Positions 8,210 through 17,410 are shown, counted from the stretch's first letter. The stretch is DNA of 64,000 nt from Pseudomonas sp. PSKL.D1 (GCF_028898945.1 NZ_CP118607.1:1474001-1538000); one strand, 5' to 3'. Notes: generated by a model not told the origin, from the sequence alone. Numbers and translations: made by a program.

Positions 8210-9038
8210 GGTAGCTCCTTTTCAGCAGCCATTGATGCACCACGGTCACCAGCGTCATCAGGCCCACCAGCACCATGGCCAGGGCGCTGGCCAGGTTCGG
8301 GTCGAGGGTGATGTCACCGGCCACCAGCGCGGCAATGCGGATGGGCAGCACGTTGAAGTTGCCGGTGGTTAGGGCATACACCGTGGCATAGGCGCCCAGT
8401 GCGTTGGCCAGCAGAATGACGAAGGTGCCGAGCAGGGCAGGGGTCAGCACCGGCAGGCCGATGTGCCGCCAGAACTGCCAGTGGCTGGCGCCCAGCAACG
8501 CGGCGGATTCGCGCCAGTCTTCACGCAGGGCGTCGAAGGCCGGGTACAGCAACAGCACGCCCAGGGGGATCTGGAAGTAGGTGTACACCAGAATCAGCCC
8601 GCTCTTGGAGTAGATGCTGAAGTCTTCCAGCAGGCCTATTTGCTTCAGCAGCAAGGTCAGCGCGCCGTTGAAGCCGAGCAGGATGATGAAGGCAAATGCC
8701 AGCGGCACCCCGGAAAAGTTACTGGTCATATTGGCGAAGGCGCTGACGAAGTCGCGCAGGCGCGAGTCCACCTGGCGCAGCGAATAGGCACCCACGGTGG
8801 CAATCACGATGCCGAACAGGCTCGACCAGAAGCTGATCTCCAGGCTGCGTTGAAGTGCCTGCAGGTAGAACTTCGAGGCAAATACCTTGCTGAAGTTGTC
8901 CAGCCCCCAGCCCGCCTCCGATTGCAGGCTGTGGATCGCCACCCAGGCCAGCGGGGCGACCTGGAAGATGACGAAGAACACCACGAACGGCAGCAGGCAC
9001 AGCAGGGCGAGGTAACGGCCACGGCTGCCGGCATTCAC
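8199..9038 (-). CDS. ABC importer inner-membrane permease (first)
   Basis: The product is a 279-residue polytopic membrane protein with the coupling-loop motif ESAALLGASHWQFW in its second half, typical of binding-protein-dependent permeases. I choose GTG 9038, which overlaps the stop codon of the phosphodiesterase gene (GTGA) and has GGGAG about eight bases upstream; a GTG at 9056 would add six residues. It partners with the second permease and the PotA-type ATPase. Confidence 0.82.
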   Translation of the reverse strand: MNAGSRGRYLALLCLLPFVVFFVIFQVAPLAWVAIHSLQSEAGWGLDNFSKVFASKFYLQALQRSLEISFWSSLFGIVIATVGAYSLRQVDSRLRDFVSAFANMTSNFSGVPLAFAFIILLGFNGALTLLLKQIGLLEDFSIYSKSGLILVYTYFQIPLGVLLLYPAFDALREDWRESAALLGASHWQFWRHIGLPVLTPALLGTFVILLANALGAYATVYALTTGNFNVLPIRIAALVAGDITLDPNLASALAMVLVGLMTLVTVVHQWLLKRSYHAS

Positions 9039-9841
9039 GCGAGCAACTCCCGGCACACGGTTTTGTCATGGGGCGCGCCCAGCAACTCGCAGATGGTGCC
9101 GCACAGTTCGGTTTGCAGGGGCTTGGCGGCCGGGTCCAGGCTGAAGGCATCGCCGAATACGAACAGCGGCACTTCGCGCTCTTCGGCCAGCAGCCCGTTG
9201 TGCGAGCGGTCGTTGTTCATGCCGTGGTCGGCGGTGACCAGCACCTGATAACCCTCTTCGAGCCAGCGTGGCAGGTAATCGGCCAGCAGGATGTCGGCGG
9301 TACGCGCGGCGTTGCGGTACTGGCTGCTGTCCAGGCCATGGCGGTGGCCGGTGTCGTCGATGCTCATCGGGTGCACCAGCAAGAAGTTGGGCGCGTGGCG
9401 GCGGCGCAGGTATTCGGCGTCGGCCAGCAGGTGCGAGTCGGGGTAGCGGTCGTCCCAGTAGAACAGCCCGTGCTGGATCGGCAGCTTTGGCGCGTGGGTA
9501 TGGCGGTCGCGCTGTGGGTCGAAGGGCGAGCGGTTGTAAAGCTCGCTCATCCAGTGGTACGCCGCCGCCGCGGTGCCCAGGTTGGCCTCGCGGGCATAGT
9601 GGAACACGCTGCGCTGGTTGGACAGGCGGTTGACGTTGTTGTGCACGATGCCGCTTTCGATGGGCGGCACGCCGGTCAGGATGCACTCGTACAGCGGGCG
9701 CGACAGCGACGGCAGCTCGCATTCCACGCGGTACAGCGCGGCGCGGTCGGCTTCGACGTAGGCGTGCAGGTGGCCCATGGCGTGGTGGGCCACTTGGTGG
9801 TTGAGGCCGTCTAGCAAGACCAGGATGACGTTGTGGCTCAT
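9035..9841 (-). CDS. Alkaline-phosphatase-superfamily phosphodiesterase/nucleotide pyrophosphatase
   Basis: This 268-residue metal-dependent hydrolase belongs to the type I phosphodiesterase/nucleotide pyrophosphatase branch. It starts with the metal-binding LLDGLNH (residues 8-14), has further ligands in HPMSIDDTGHRHG and ends with TADHGMN. No signal peptide is visible, so it acts in the cytoplasm. It is the first gene of the translationally coupled transporter operon, which suggests that it splits the imported compound (a phosphodiester, phosphonate or nucleotide-like substrate). Phosphonoacetate-hydrolase-like activity is one option but is unproven. Confidence 0.82.
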   Translation of the reverse strand: MSHNVILVLLDGLNHQVAHHAMGHLHAYVEADRAALYRVECELPSLSRPLYECILTGVPPIESGIVHNNVNRLSNQRSVFHYAREANLGTAAAAYHWMSELYNRSPFDPQRDRHTHAPKLPIQHGLFYWDDRYPDSHLLADAEYLRRRHAPNFLLVHPMSIDDTGHRHGLDSSQYRNAARTADILLADYLPRWLEEGYQVLVTADHGMNNDRSHNGLLAEEREVPLFVFGDAFSLDPAAKPLQTELCGTICELLGAPHDKTVCRELLA

Positions 9842-9857
9842 TCAATACTCCGTAGGG

Positions 9858-9985
9858 CAGCGGGGAGGGCTTCGCCCTCCTTTCGCGACACAAGGCCGCT
9901 CCCACAGGGACAGTGAAAACCTCTGGGGCGACGCTGGCCCTGTGGGAGCGGCCTTGTGTCGCGATGGGCTGCGCAGCAGCCCCGA
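9858..9985. repeat. REP pair (GCGACACAAGGCCGCTCCCACA type)
   Basis: Two inverted copies of a second REP subfamily face each other across about 40 bases. Each is flanked outside by its own small GC hairpin (GGAGGGCTTCGCCCTCC on the left, GGGCTGCGCAGCAGCCC on the right). It fills the gap between the binding-protein gene and the rest of the transporter operon. Confidence 0.85.
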
Positions 9986-9997
9986 ATCAATCCTGCT

Positions 9998-11056
9998 TTA
10001 CTCCATCTCGATAATCACCTGCTCCTGCCACATCTGCGGCAGTTTCTTCGATGTGGCTTCCCACGCCTCGGCATTCTTGATCGGCTGCGCCACCTTGTAC
10101 TGCTCGTTCGGCAGCAACTTGGCTTGCACATCCGCCGGCAGGGTCAGGTGCTCGGCACGGATCGGCCGCGCATGCCCTTTGGCCAGGTTGATCTGCCCGG
10201 CATCGCTGAAGATGTACTCACGCGCAAGCTTGGCCGCATTCGGGTTTTTCGCGTACTTGTTGATGATGGTGGTGTAGCCGGAAATCACCGAACCATCAGC
10301 CGGGATCAGCACTTCGAAGCGCTTGGGGTCGATCTGCTCGCGGTAGCTCAGGCCGTTGAAGTCCCATACCACGCCCACTTCCACTTCGCCTTTTTCAAGG
10401 GTCTGGATGGTCGGGTTGGCCAGCGACAGGCGCTTTTGCTGGGCCAGCTTGGTAAACAGTTGCAAGCCCGGGGCGACGTTGGTTTCGTCACCTTTGTAGG
10501 CGATGGCGGCAGCCAGCACGCCATTGGCGGCCTGGGCGGCAGTGCCAACGTCACCGATAGCCACCTTGTACTTGCCTTTTTCCAGGTCGTGCCAGGTTTT
10601 CGGGCGTTCTTCTTCCTTCACCAGGTCTTTGTTGATGATGAAGGCGATGGTGCCGGTATAGGCCAAGGCCCAGTGGCCGTCCTTGTCCTTGGCCCAGGCG
10701 GGCACTTGGTCCCAGGTGCTGGGTTTGTAGGGCTGGGTTACGCCCTTGGCGGCGGCAATCGGGCCAAAGGCGGCGCCCACGTCGCCGATGTCGGCGCTGG
10801 CGTTGTCCTTCTCGGCTTCGAACTTGGCCACTTCCTGGGCCGAACTCATGTCGGTGTCGCTGTGCTTGAGGCCATACTTGCTGGCCAGGTCTTCCCAAGT
10901 GCCTTTCCAGTTGGCCCAGGCATCGGGCATGCCCACGCTGTTGACGGTGCCTTCCTTGCGGGCGGCGTCTTCCAGTGCCTTGAGGTCCGCGGCCATGGCC
11001 GAGGTGCAGAACGCGATAGCCGAACCGAGCAGTGACGCCATGAAGAACTTTTTCAT
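9998..11056 (-). CDS. Periplasmic substrate-binding protein of the ABC importer
   Basis: The 352-residue protein has a Sec signal peptide (residues 1-22, ending SAMA) and the fold of the iron/2-aminoethylphosphonate/polyamine binding family (extracellular solute-binding cluster D). It delivers the ligand to the two permeases. It is the most upstream gene of the minus-strand cluster and is separated from the phosphodiesterase gene by a REP pair, which may allow higher expression of the binding protein than of the rest. It is divergent from a GntR/UTRA regulator. Confidence 0.87.
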   Translation of the reverse strand: MKKFFMASLLGSAIAFCTSAMAADLKALEDAARKEGTVNSVGMPDAWANWKGTWEDLASKYGLKHSDTDMSSAQEVAKFEAEKDNASADIGDVGAAFGPIAAAKGVTQPYKPSTWDQVPAWAKDKDGHWALAYTGTIAFIINKDLVKEEERPKTWHDLEKGKYKVAIGDVGTAAQAANGVLAAAIAYKGDETNVAPGLQLFTKLAQQKRLSLANPTIQTLEKGEVEVGVVWDFNGLSYREQIDPKRFEVLIPADGSVISGYTTIINKYAKNPNAAKLAREYIFSDAGQINLAKGHARPIRAEHLTLPADVQAKLLPNEQYKVAQPIKNAEAWEATSKKLPQMWQEQVIIEME

Positions 11057-11371
11057 CCGTAGCTCCTGGTGGTGGGTGCCTGTAGCGGTTGTTGTTATGC
11101 AGGGGACCTTTGGTCTAGGTCAGCAAACCTTGAGCCAAGGTAGGCCGGTTGCGTGACAATTTGATGTAGGGAAGGCCTGAGCCCGGCGCCCGGGCTTCCT
11201 GAACGTACAGCGTAGACCACAACCAAAGCCGCGATTTTGCTGCGCTGGCCCGCTTCTGGCATCGGCTTGTACAAGCCTCTGTCACAGGATGTTCATCAGC
11301 CCTGCCTAGGCTTGCACTATCCTCCACTTGCCCCTTTATGGGGCTGGACTAGTCCAGATAGGTAACCTTTG
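11057..11371. promoter_or_regulatory. Divergent control region of the importer and its regulator
   Basis: This 315-base non-coding region separates the binding-protein and GntR genes. It holds a perfect palindrome CTGGACTAGTCCAG (11344-11357) just upstream of the regulator gene. Closer to the binding-protein gene is a partial dyad TGGTCTAGGTCA (11111-11122) resembling the TGGTCTAGACCA-type sites of GntR/UTRA regulators. Two small hairpins are also present, CCTTG/CAAGG near 11129 and AGCCCGG/CCGGGCT at 11180-11196. A weak -35/-10 (TTGCAC 11312, TTTATG 11335) would drive the regulator gene. Operator function is inferred. Confidence 0.5.
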
Positions 11372-12085
11372 ATGCAATCCACGCCACCGCGAGCGGTAAC
11401 AGCCATCTGCCATGCCTTGCAGGAGCAGATCGAGCACGGCCTGCTGGCGCCGGGCGGCAAGCTGCCAGCCGAACGCAAGCTCAGCGAGGTGTTTGATACC
11501 ACCCGCATCACCCTGCGCGAGGCGCTGGTGCAGTTGGAGGCCCAGGGGCTGATCTACCGCGAAGAGCGGCGCGGCTGGTTCGTGGCACCCCAACGGCTGA
11601 CCTACGACCTGATCGAGCGCAGCCACTTCCATGCGATGGTGCGCAACCAGGGGCGGGTGGCCAGTACCGAGTTGCTGTCGGCGCGGTTGCAGCCAGCCTC
11701 GGCGGCCATTTGTGCGCGCCTGCAGTTGCCGGCGTTATCGAGCGTGGTGCGCATCTGTCGGTTGCGGCGCATTGACGGGCGGGCAGTGCTGTATGCCGAG
11801 CATTACCTCAACCCGAAGTACTTCCCCGGCATCCTTGAACAGGACCTGGCGCAATCACTGACCGAAATTTATGGCCGGGCGTACGGCATTCAGTACGGGC
11901 AAGTGTGTTTCGAGATCCTGCCCACGGCGTTGCCCGTGGAGGCAGCCGCAGCATTGAAGGTGTCAACCGGCAGCCCTGGGTTGCATATCACCCGGGTCAA
12001 CAGTGATCAGCACGGGCACCTGATCGACTGTGACCTGGAGTACTGGCGCCATGATGCGATCCGCATTAGAGCACAGGCGGGGTGA
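11372..12085 (+). CDS. GntR-family regulator with UTRA ligand domain (PhnF/HutC type)
   Basis: The 237-residue protein has an N-terminal winged helix-turn-helix (about 10-70; DTTRITLREALVQLEAQG is the recognition region) and a C-terminal UTRA domain (about 90-230) that binds small molecules. UTRA regulators typically repress the neighbouring uptake operon until the ligand or a breakdown product binds. The start is ATG 11372; a TTG directly before it is also in frame. It is divergent from the importer genes and has a perfect 14-bp palindrome just upstream. It ends three bases before the stop of the convergent channel gene. Confidence 0.85.
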   Translation: MQSTPPRAVTAICHALQEQIEHGLLAPGGKLPAERKLSEVFDTTRITLREALVQLEAQGLIYREERRGWFVAPQRLTYDLIERSHFHAMVRNQGRVASTELLSARLQPASAAICARLQLPALSSVVRICRLRRIDGRAVLYAEHYLNPKYFPGILEQDLAQSLTEIYGRAYGIQYGQVCFEILPTALPVEAAAALKVSTGSPGLHITRVNSDQHGHLIDCDLEYWRHDAIRIRAQAG

Positions 12086-12088
12086 GCC

Positions 12089-14239
12089 CTAACTGGACGT
12101 ATTGCCCTCAGCCATGGCGCCCCCACCAGCCGTCACCACCTGCACCGACAAGCGCGGCGTCGCCAGGTCCACCCCGGCCTCATCCATCTGCCGCTTCAAC
12201 GCCAGGTTGAACGCCCGCGAAACCTCCCACTGCTTGATTGGCGCGGTCTTGAACCGTGCCCGCAAGATCGCCGACCCCGACTCGAAACTCTCCACCCCCT
12301 GCAACTCCAGCGGCGACCAGATGTTGCGGCGCATCAGCGGGTCATTGCGCAGCTTCTGCCCCACCTCGCGGATCAGCTTGATGGCCTGGTCGATGTTCAT
12401 GCTGTGCGGGATCGCCACGCGGAAAATCGCGTAGCCGAACTCCCGCGAGTAGTTCTTGATGCTCTTGATCTCACTGAACGGGATGGTGTGCACGATGCCG
12501 TCGATGTCACGCAGGCGCACGGTGCGGATGGTCAGGCCCTCGACCGTGCCCAGGTGCCCGCCCACGTCCACGTAGTCATCGATGGCCAGCGAGTCTTCGA
12601 TGATGATGAACAGCCCGGTGATCAGGTCGGCCACCAGCGATTGCGCGCCAAAACCGATGGCCAGGCCGATCACACCGGCACCGGCCAGCAGTGGTGTGAC
12701 GTTCATGCCCATGTTGGCCAGTGCAACGATGACCGCAATGATGAAAATGGCCACGAACATCACGTTGCGGATCAGCGGCATCATGGTTTGCGCGCGGGCG
12801 TTGGCCAGGCCCCGGCGTGAACGCACCAGCGCGTGGTGCACGGCGGTGTCGGCAAGGATCCACACCAGCCAGGCGGCAATCAGCGTGCCGGCCAGGCCCA
12901 GCAGGCGCACGCTCACTTCATGGCCTTCGCCCTCGGCGAAGCTGATCATCGACAAACCCCATACCCGCAGGCCCAGTTCGATGAACAGCAGCCAGATGCC
13001 CAGGTGCACCAGCGCATAGGCGAAATTGCTCAGGCGCTCGGCGTACACTGCCTGGCGCTTGTTGCTTTTGGGCTTGGCGGCATGGCGCCGCACCAGGCCG
13101 TTGAGCACCATGCACACCACCACCAGCACCGTGCACATCAGCGACTGGCGCAGGGCAGTGCTGGTGTCGCCGGCCGAAACGAACGTGGCGAACAGCGAAA
13201 TGGCCACCAGGATCATGGCCGGTACGAACCAGAAGCTGCCGAGGATTTCGATGGTGTCGCTCAGGGTGCGGCGGGTCAGGCGGCGGTCCAGCGGCTGGTT
13301 GCGGATCAGGTGAGCGATCGGGCGGCGGAAGCGCAAAATGAACAGGCCCGTGCACAAGGCAGCAATCACGTTGGCCAGGGTGGCCAGGCCATGGGCCAGG
13401 TGGGTGCCCAGCGCGCTGGTCATGCGTGGGTCGCTCATGGCTTCACCGAACGCGGCGAAGCTGCCGATCAGCCACAGCGGGCGGAACGCCTGGTGGCGCA
13501 GGATGTACAGCGCCCGGTGGCGGTGCGGGCCGTCGAGCAGCGAAAAGGCGATGACGCAGATGGCCGAGAAGCAGGTGCCCACCACCAGCGCGTAGGCCAG
13601 CACCATGGCCAGCGACTTGCCCAGTGATGGCGGCAGGGCGAAGCTCAGGTACACGGTGAACACCAGCGCCACCAGCCACGGCCCCAGCTTGCGCAGGGCA
13701 AAGCGCACCAGGTCCCAGGTGCGCGGGTGTTGGGGCAACTCTTCACTCAGGCCAAAGCGCACTCGTACCCGGTGGCCGATCCAGTTGAAGGCGTAGGCCA
13801 GCAGGCTCCACACCGCGATGACCGCCGCGAAGCCGAACAGAATCGCCGGCCACTGGTGCACCGGCACCACCAGCGCGGCGAGTTCCTCCTGGGCCTGGCT
13901 GATTTCCTCGGACCAGCGGTAGAACGGGCTGGCATCGCCGCTGAACTGTTTTTCAAGATCATGCAGGGCGCCGCCAATCAGCCCCAGCACGCCTTGTTCG
14001 ACGGTGGGTTGCGATTGCTTGGTGGCGTCGCGCAGTTTTTTCAGGTCGGCCAGCAGCTTGGCGCGTTGCTGGTCGTTTTCCAGGTTCTTGATCACCTCGT
14101 CCAGCGATTTGCCCAGCGGCTCGGTGGCCTCGGGCTGGGCAGGTGTGCTGGAGCCGAGCAGGCCAGGCAGGCCCGCGGCGTGTGCCGGGGTGATGAACAG
14201 AAACAGCAGCAGGGCAAGGCAACGCAGGAGGGCAGGCAC
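12089..14239 (-). CDS. Large MscS-family mechanosensitive channel (YbiO-like)
   Basis: This 716-residue inner-membrane protein has a signal peptide (1-21), a coiled, charged periplasmic region (to about 110), about ten transmembrane segments and the MscS core near residues 510-620. That core includes the glycine-rich pore helix (GVIGLAIGFGAQSLV) and the beta domain with IDDYVDVGGHLGTVEG. Such channels open under membrane tension and release osmolytes after hypo-osmotic shock. Translation appears to start at GTG 14239. Length and layout resemble E. coli YbiO more than small MscS. Confidence 0.87.
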   Translation of the reverse strand: MPALLRCLALLLFLFITPAHAAGLPGLLGSSTPAQPEATEPLGKSLDEVIKNLENDQQRAKLLADLKKLRDATKQSQPTVEQGVLGLIGGALHDLEKQFSGDASPFYRWSEEISQAQEELAALVVPVHQWPAILFGFAAVIAVWSLLAYAFNWIGHRVRVRFGLSEELPQHPRTWDLVRFALRKLGPWLVALVFTVYLSFALPPSLGKSLAMVLAYALVVGTCFSAICVIAFSLLDGPHRHRALYILRHQAFRPLWLIGSFAAFGEAMSDPRMTSALGTHLAHGLATLANVIAALCTGLFILRFRRPIAHLIRNQPLDRRLTRRTLSDTIEILGSFWFVPAMILVAISLFATFVSAGDTSTALRQSLMCTVLVVVCMVLNGLVRRHAAKPKSNKRQAVYAERLSNFAYALVHLGIWLLFIELGLRVWGLSMISFAEGEGHEVSVRLLGLAGTLIAAWLVWILADTAVHHALVRSRRGLANARAQTMMPLIRNVMFVAIFIIAVIVALANMGMNVTPLLAGAGVIGLAIGFGAQSLVADLITGLFIIIEDSLAIDDYVDVGGHLGTVEGLTIRTVRLRDIDGIVHTIPFSEIKSIKNYSREFGYAIFRVAIPHSMNIDQAIKLIREVGQKLRNDPLMRRNIWSPLELQGVESFESGSAILRARFKTAPIKQWEVSRAFNLALKRQMDEAGVDLATPRLSVQVVTAGGGAMAEGNTSS

Positions 14240-14283
14240 CGGGAAATCTACCTCAGGTCAAACGATTGACCGAGTGTAGAGGT

Positions 14284-14451
14284 TTATGACGGCAGTTTCT
14301 CCAGGATCTTCCAGCAGGTGAGGCCGAAGATGCCCAGGGTGCCGATCCACATCATCAGTACGCCGATGTTGCGCTCGCGCAGGCTGAAGCCGATGGTCAG
14401 CAGCATCAGGAACAGAAACACCGGCACGAACAGTGACAGGAACGGGGACAT
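14284..14451 (-). CDS. Small two-helix membrane protein
   Basis: The 55-residue product is almost entirely hydrophobic: MSPFLSLFVPVFLFLMLLTI, a short basic loop (RERN), and a second membrane helix before a lysine-rich end. The start at 14451 has AAGGA about nine bases upstream; an earlier in-frame start would give 68 residues. It lies upstream of the mechanosensitive channel gene on the same strand, 45 bases away, so they may share a transcript. I do not recognise a function. Confidence 0.6.
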   Translation of the reverse strand: MSPFLSLFVPVFLFLMLLTIGFSLRERNIGVLMMWIGTLGIFGLTCWKILEKLPS

Positions 14452-14510
14452 GGGCAGCAATCCTTTTGCTTTGGGGCATGTCATAAGCATAGCGGTGGGT
14501 GTAGGCCTGT

Positions 14511-14584
14511 GCCGGCCTCTCGCGGATAAATCCGCTCCTACACGGGCTCTGTAGGAGCGGATTTATCCGCGAGAGGCCGGCCCC
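14511..14584. repeat. REP pair (GCGGATAAATCCGC type)
   Basis: A near-perfect inverted pair with 10-nt spacer, CTCCTACA facing TGTAGGAG, and GGCCTCTCGC outer arms on both sides. It separates the small membrane protein gene from apeB. Confidence 0.85.
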
Positions 14585-14597
14585 GCCTACATCAAAC

Positions 14598-15887
14598 TCA
14601 CGGCAATTCGCGGCTGCGGTAAAACGCTGTCAACACCTTCACCAGGTGCGCCAGGTCATGGCTGCCACACAGCTCGCGAATCGAATGCATGGCGAACGTC
14701 GGCAACCCGATGTCCACCGTGCGCACCCCCAGGTGGCTGGCCGTGATCGGCCCGATGGTCGAGCCACAGCCCATGTCGCTGCGCACCACAAAGCTCTGCA
14801 CCGGCACTTCTTCGGCCATGCATAGGTGGCGGAAGAAGCCCGCCGTTTCGCTGTTGGTGGCGTAGCGCTGGTTGTTGTTGACCTTGATCACCGGCCCGGC
14901 ATTAAGCTTGGGCCCGTGGTTGCCGTCGTGCTTGTCGGCATAGTTGGGGTGCACGCCATGGGCGTTGTCGGCCGAGACCATCAGCGAGCGCTGGATGGTG
15001 CGCACGTAGGCGTCGCCGTCCGGCAGCAGGCGCTGCAGGGTCTGCTCCAGCATCGGGCCATCGGCGCCGCAGGCCGAGCAGCTGCCGACTTCTTCGTGGT
15101 CGTTACACACCAGCACGCAGGTTTCGTCACTGTCGGCCGCCAGCAGCGCTCGCAGGCCGGCAAAGCACGACAGCAGGTTGTCCAGGCGGGCGCCGGCGAT
15201 GAAGTCACCGTTCAGGCCAATCTGCGCAGCGTCCTGGGTGTCGTAGAAGCTCAGCTCGTAATCCAGTACCACGTCGGCGTTCAGGTCATGCTCGCGGGCC
15301 AGTTGCTCGGTGAGCACGGCGCGGAAGTCGATGCGCTCGTCGCCGGCCACCTGGGCCAGAATCGGCGGCAGCTCGTTCTGCGGGTTGATCTGCCAGCCTT
15401 CGTTGGCGGTGCGGTTGAGGTGGATCGCCAGGTTGGGGATGATCGCGATCGGCAGCTTGAAGTCGATCAGCTGGCTCTCGACTTTGCCATCACGGCGGAA
15501 GGTAACCCGCCCCGCCAGCGACAGGTCGCGGTCGAACCACGGCGCCAGCAGCGCGCCGCCATACACTTCAACACCCAGTTGCAGGAAGCCCTGGCGCTGC
15601 AGCTCGGGCTGCGGTTTCACCCGCAGGCACGGGCTGTCGGTGTGTGCGCCGACCATGCGGATGCCGTTCAGCAGCGGGGCTTGCAAGCCCCGCTTGATGG
15701 CGATGATCGAGGAATCGTTGCGGGTGACGTAGTAGCGCCCGCCGGGCACCGTGGCCCAGCTGTCACGCTCGTCCAGGCGCTGGTAGCCGGCAGCTTCCAG
15801 GCGCTGGGCCAGGCTGGCGGTGGCGTGGAAGGGCGTCGGGGAGGCCTTGAGGAATTCGATCAGGCCGGTATTCAGTGCTTCGCGCAT
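14598..15887 (-). CDS. apeB: M18-family aminopeptidase
   Basis: The 429-residue cytoplasmic zinc aminopeptidase of family M18 releases N-terminal, often acidic or hydrophobic, residues from peptides. Metal and catalytic residues sit in GAHTDSP (about 80-86), NDHEEVGS (about 259-266), the SADNAHG segment and the C-terminal THLGV-like region ([11 protein letters not shown]). The full length matches the family. It stands alone, with a REP pair downstream. Upstream there was a REP pair, now split by an insertion sequence. Confidence 0.92.
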   Translation of the reverse strand: MREALNTGLIEFLKASPTPFHATASLAQRLEAAGYQRLDERDSWATVPGGRYYVTRNDSSIIAIKRGLQAPLLNGIRMVGAHTDSPCLRVKPQPELQRQGFLQLGVEVYGGALLAPWFDRDLSLAGRVTFRRDGKVESQLIDFKLPIAIIPNLAIHLNRTANEGWQINPQNELPPILAQVAGDERIDFRAVLTEQLAREHDLNADVVLDYELSFYDTQDAAQIGLNGDFIAGARLDNLLSCFAGLRALLAADSDETCVLVCNDHEEVGSCSACGADGPMLEQTLQRLLPDGDAYVRTIQRSLMVSADNAHGVHPNYADKHDGNHGPKLNAGPVIKVNNNQRYATNSETAGFFRHLCMAEEVPVQSFVVRSDMGCGSTIGPITASHLGVRTVDIGLPTFAMHSIRELCGSHDLAHLVKVLTAFYRSRELP

Positions 15888-15946
15888 AGCTCACTCCAGA
15901 CAGCAGTGGCGCGAGTTTAGCGCAGATGGTTACAAATTTGTGTGGG

Positions 15947-15974
15947 CTTGATCGCGGCTGAAGCCGCTCCTACA
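15947..15974. repeat. REP half-site left of the insertion sequence
   Basis: GATCGCGGCTGAAGCCGCTC plus CTACA is one REP copy of the GCGGCTGAAGCCGC type. Its inverted partner is now at 17426, on the other side of the IS, so the two were a normal pair before insertion. Confidence 0.8.
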
Positions 15975-15989
15975 ACCAACGTGTAATCG

Positions 15990-16066
15990 ATGGACTCGCC
16001 CCCGCCGAGGCATCACAGTGCCACGGTGGCGTTCGAAGAAGCCAACGGCAGCGAGGGCGAGACCAT
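15990..16066 (+). promoter_or_regulatory. Left-end hairpin covering the transposase ribosome site
   Basis: The left inverted repeat ATGGACTCGCCC (15990-16001) can pair with GGGCGAGACCAT (16055-16066) at 11 of 12 positions. The second arm contains the GAGGG ribosome site and the first two bases of the start codon at 16065. A further CGC/GCG segment (16003-16005 with 16051-16053) extends the stem. Transcripts entering from outside would therefore hide the start. Pairing is visible; repression is inferred. Confidence 0.55.
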
Positions 16067-17168
16067 GAAAAAGCATAGTTCGAAGCACGATTCCCTGTCT
16101 TCCACTGATGTGGAGCTTTGCACAACCATCTGCGTAGACTTGGCCAAACAGGTCTTCCAGTTAGCAGGCGAGGATGCTACCGGTCGGGTGATCTACGAAG
16201 ATCGCATCAAATCCCGACAGGCTTTCCATGATTTCCTACTCAAGGTGCCAGTGACGGTAACTGTCTTGATGGAGTGTGGTCCGGGTGCGCAAGCCTGGGC
16301 CAGGTTGCTGCAGGCCAAGGGTAATCCGGTTCGCATTCTGCCTGCGCAACGCGTGGCCGAGCACCGCAGTGGCGCCAAGAACGACCGTAACGACGCTCAT
16401 GCCATTTTGCGCGCTGGTCGCGACAGCAGCATCGCCTCGATACCGGTCAAGAGCACCACAGCACTGACTATTCAGGCGCTGCACCGTATCCGGCGCGGCA
16501 ACATCAAGCGACATACAGCGCTGGGTAATCAGATGCGTGGCTTGCTGCTTGAGCATGGTGTATCCATGCCCCAAGGTGATACCGCGATCAGTACACATGT
16601 ACCGCGAGCTCTTGAGGATGCCTCCTTGCCCCTGCCTGATTTGTTGCGCGAGTTGCTCGATGAACTGCTAGCTGACTGGCTCTTTCTGAGTGAGCGCATT
16701 GCGACGCTAAGTGCGCGGCTCGAAGCGACAGCCCAAGAGGATAAGGTCGCACAACGGTTGATCACCATTCGTGGTGTCGGCCCCATCATCGCCACGGCGA
16801 TCGTGGCGAAAGAGACAGAACCTGCACGCTTCGCCAGTGGCCGGATGTTTTCTGCTTTCTTCGGTGTCGTGCCCGACCAGCACAGCAGCGGAAACAAAAT
16901 CAGGCTGGGCAGAATGAGCAAGCGAGGTGACGGCTACATACGCAGCTTGATGATTCAAGGCGCGCATGCTGTCTTGAGTCAGCTAAAGCCTGATTCCGAT
17001 CAGCCAGATGATCGCCGCCTCTTGCGCTGGCTATCCCGCCTTGGGCGCAAGGAGGCGGCGATCAGACTGGCTAATCGAAATCTGCGCATTATTTGGTCAC
17101 TGCTGCAAAGTGATCAGGTTTATCAACGCAAACCGAAAGGTCATGAGGAGGCTGCCATGAGCAGCTGA
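16065..17168 (+). CDS. IS110/IS1111-family transposase (DEDD recombinase)
   Basis: The 367-residue transposase has an N-terminal RuvC-like DEDD domain: Asp in ICVDLAKQVF (about residue 25), Glu in VLMECGPG (about 67) and two Asp in DRNDAHAI (about 108-111). It also has the C-terminal Tnp_20 domain, with the GVGPIIATAI helix-hairpin-helix and the conserved serine region FFGVVPDQHSSG. It recombines circular IS intermediates into target DNA with the help of an element-encoded RNA. ATG 16065 is chosen because a GAGGG site precedes it; the ATG at 15990 lies in the terminal repeat and has no ribosome site. The frame is intact, so the element may be active. Confidence 0.88.
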   Translation: MKKHSSKHDSLSSTDVELCTTICVDLAKQVFQLAGEDATGRVIYEDRIKSRQAFHDFLLKVPVTVTVLMECGPGAQAWARLLQAKGNPVRILPAQRVAEHRSGAKNDRNDAHAILRAGRDSSIASIPVKSTTALTIQALHRIRRGNIKRHTALGNQMRGLLLEHGVSMPQGDTAISTHVPRALEDASLPLPDLLRELLDELLADWLFLSERIATLSARLEATAQEDKVAQRLITIRGVGPIIATAIVAKETEPARFASGRMFSAFFGVVPDQHSSGNKIRLGRMSKRGDGYIRSLMIQGAHAVLSQLKPDSDQPDDRRLLRWLSRLGRKEAAIRLANRNLRIIWSLLQSDQVYQRKPKGHEEAAMSS

Positions 17169-17410
17169 TCAACCGAGCAATGCCACCGGGGCGCTGCGCG
17201 CCCCAACCCCTGCTAGTGAACATTGCCCCTTGGTAAGACCGTCGCAGAGAAATGCCTCCGCTCCTACAGGCCCGGCAACATTATGGCCTCAATGTAAACG
17301 GCAAACTGCGAGCTCACCACGATGTTGGCCAGAAGCGAAAAGCTTCCTCGAATAGGCCTGATACATAGATGCAACCGGGTTCCTATGTTCAAAAAGCAGC
17401 TAGACAGTGT
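17169..17410 (+). ncRNA. Candidate bridge/seek RNA region of the IS
   Basis: The 242-base non-coding right part of the IS carries a strong 7-bp hairpin GGGGCGC-TGC-GCGCCCC (17188-17204). It also has CCGCTCCTACAGG (17258-17270), which is exactly the REP core and complementary to CCTGTAGGAGCGG. A further ATACATAG (17361-17368) repeats the IS right junction (17421-17428). IS1111-group elements are known to encode a guide RNA in this position, with loops matching target and donor. RNA boundaries cannot be placed from sequence alone. Confidence 0.5.

Noticed and set aside
15990..16064. Upstream start for the transposase at 15990
   Set aside because: That ATG is part of the terminal inverted repeat, has no ribosome site, and the 25 added residues do not resemble the family N-terminus.
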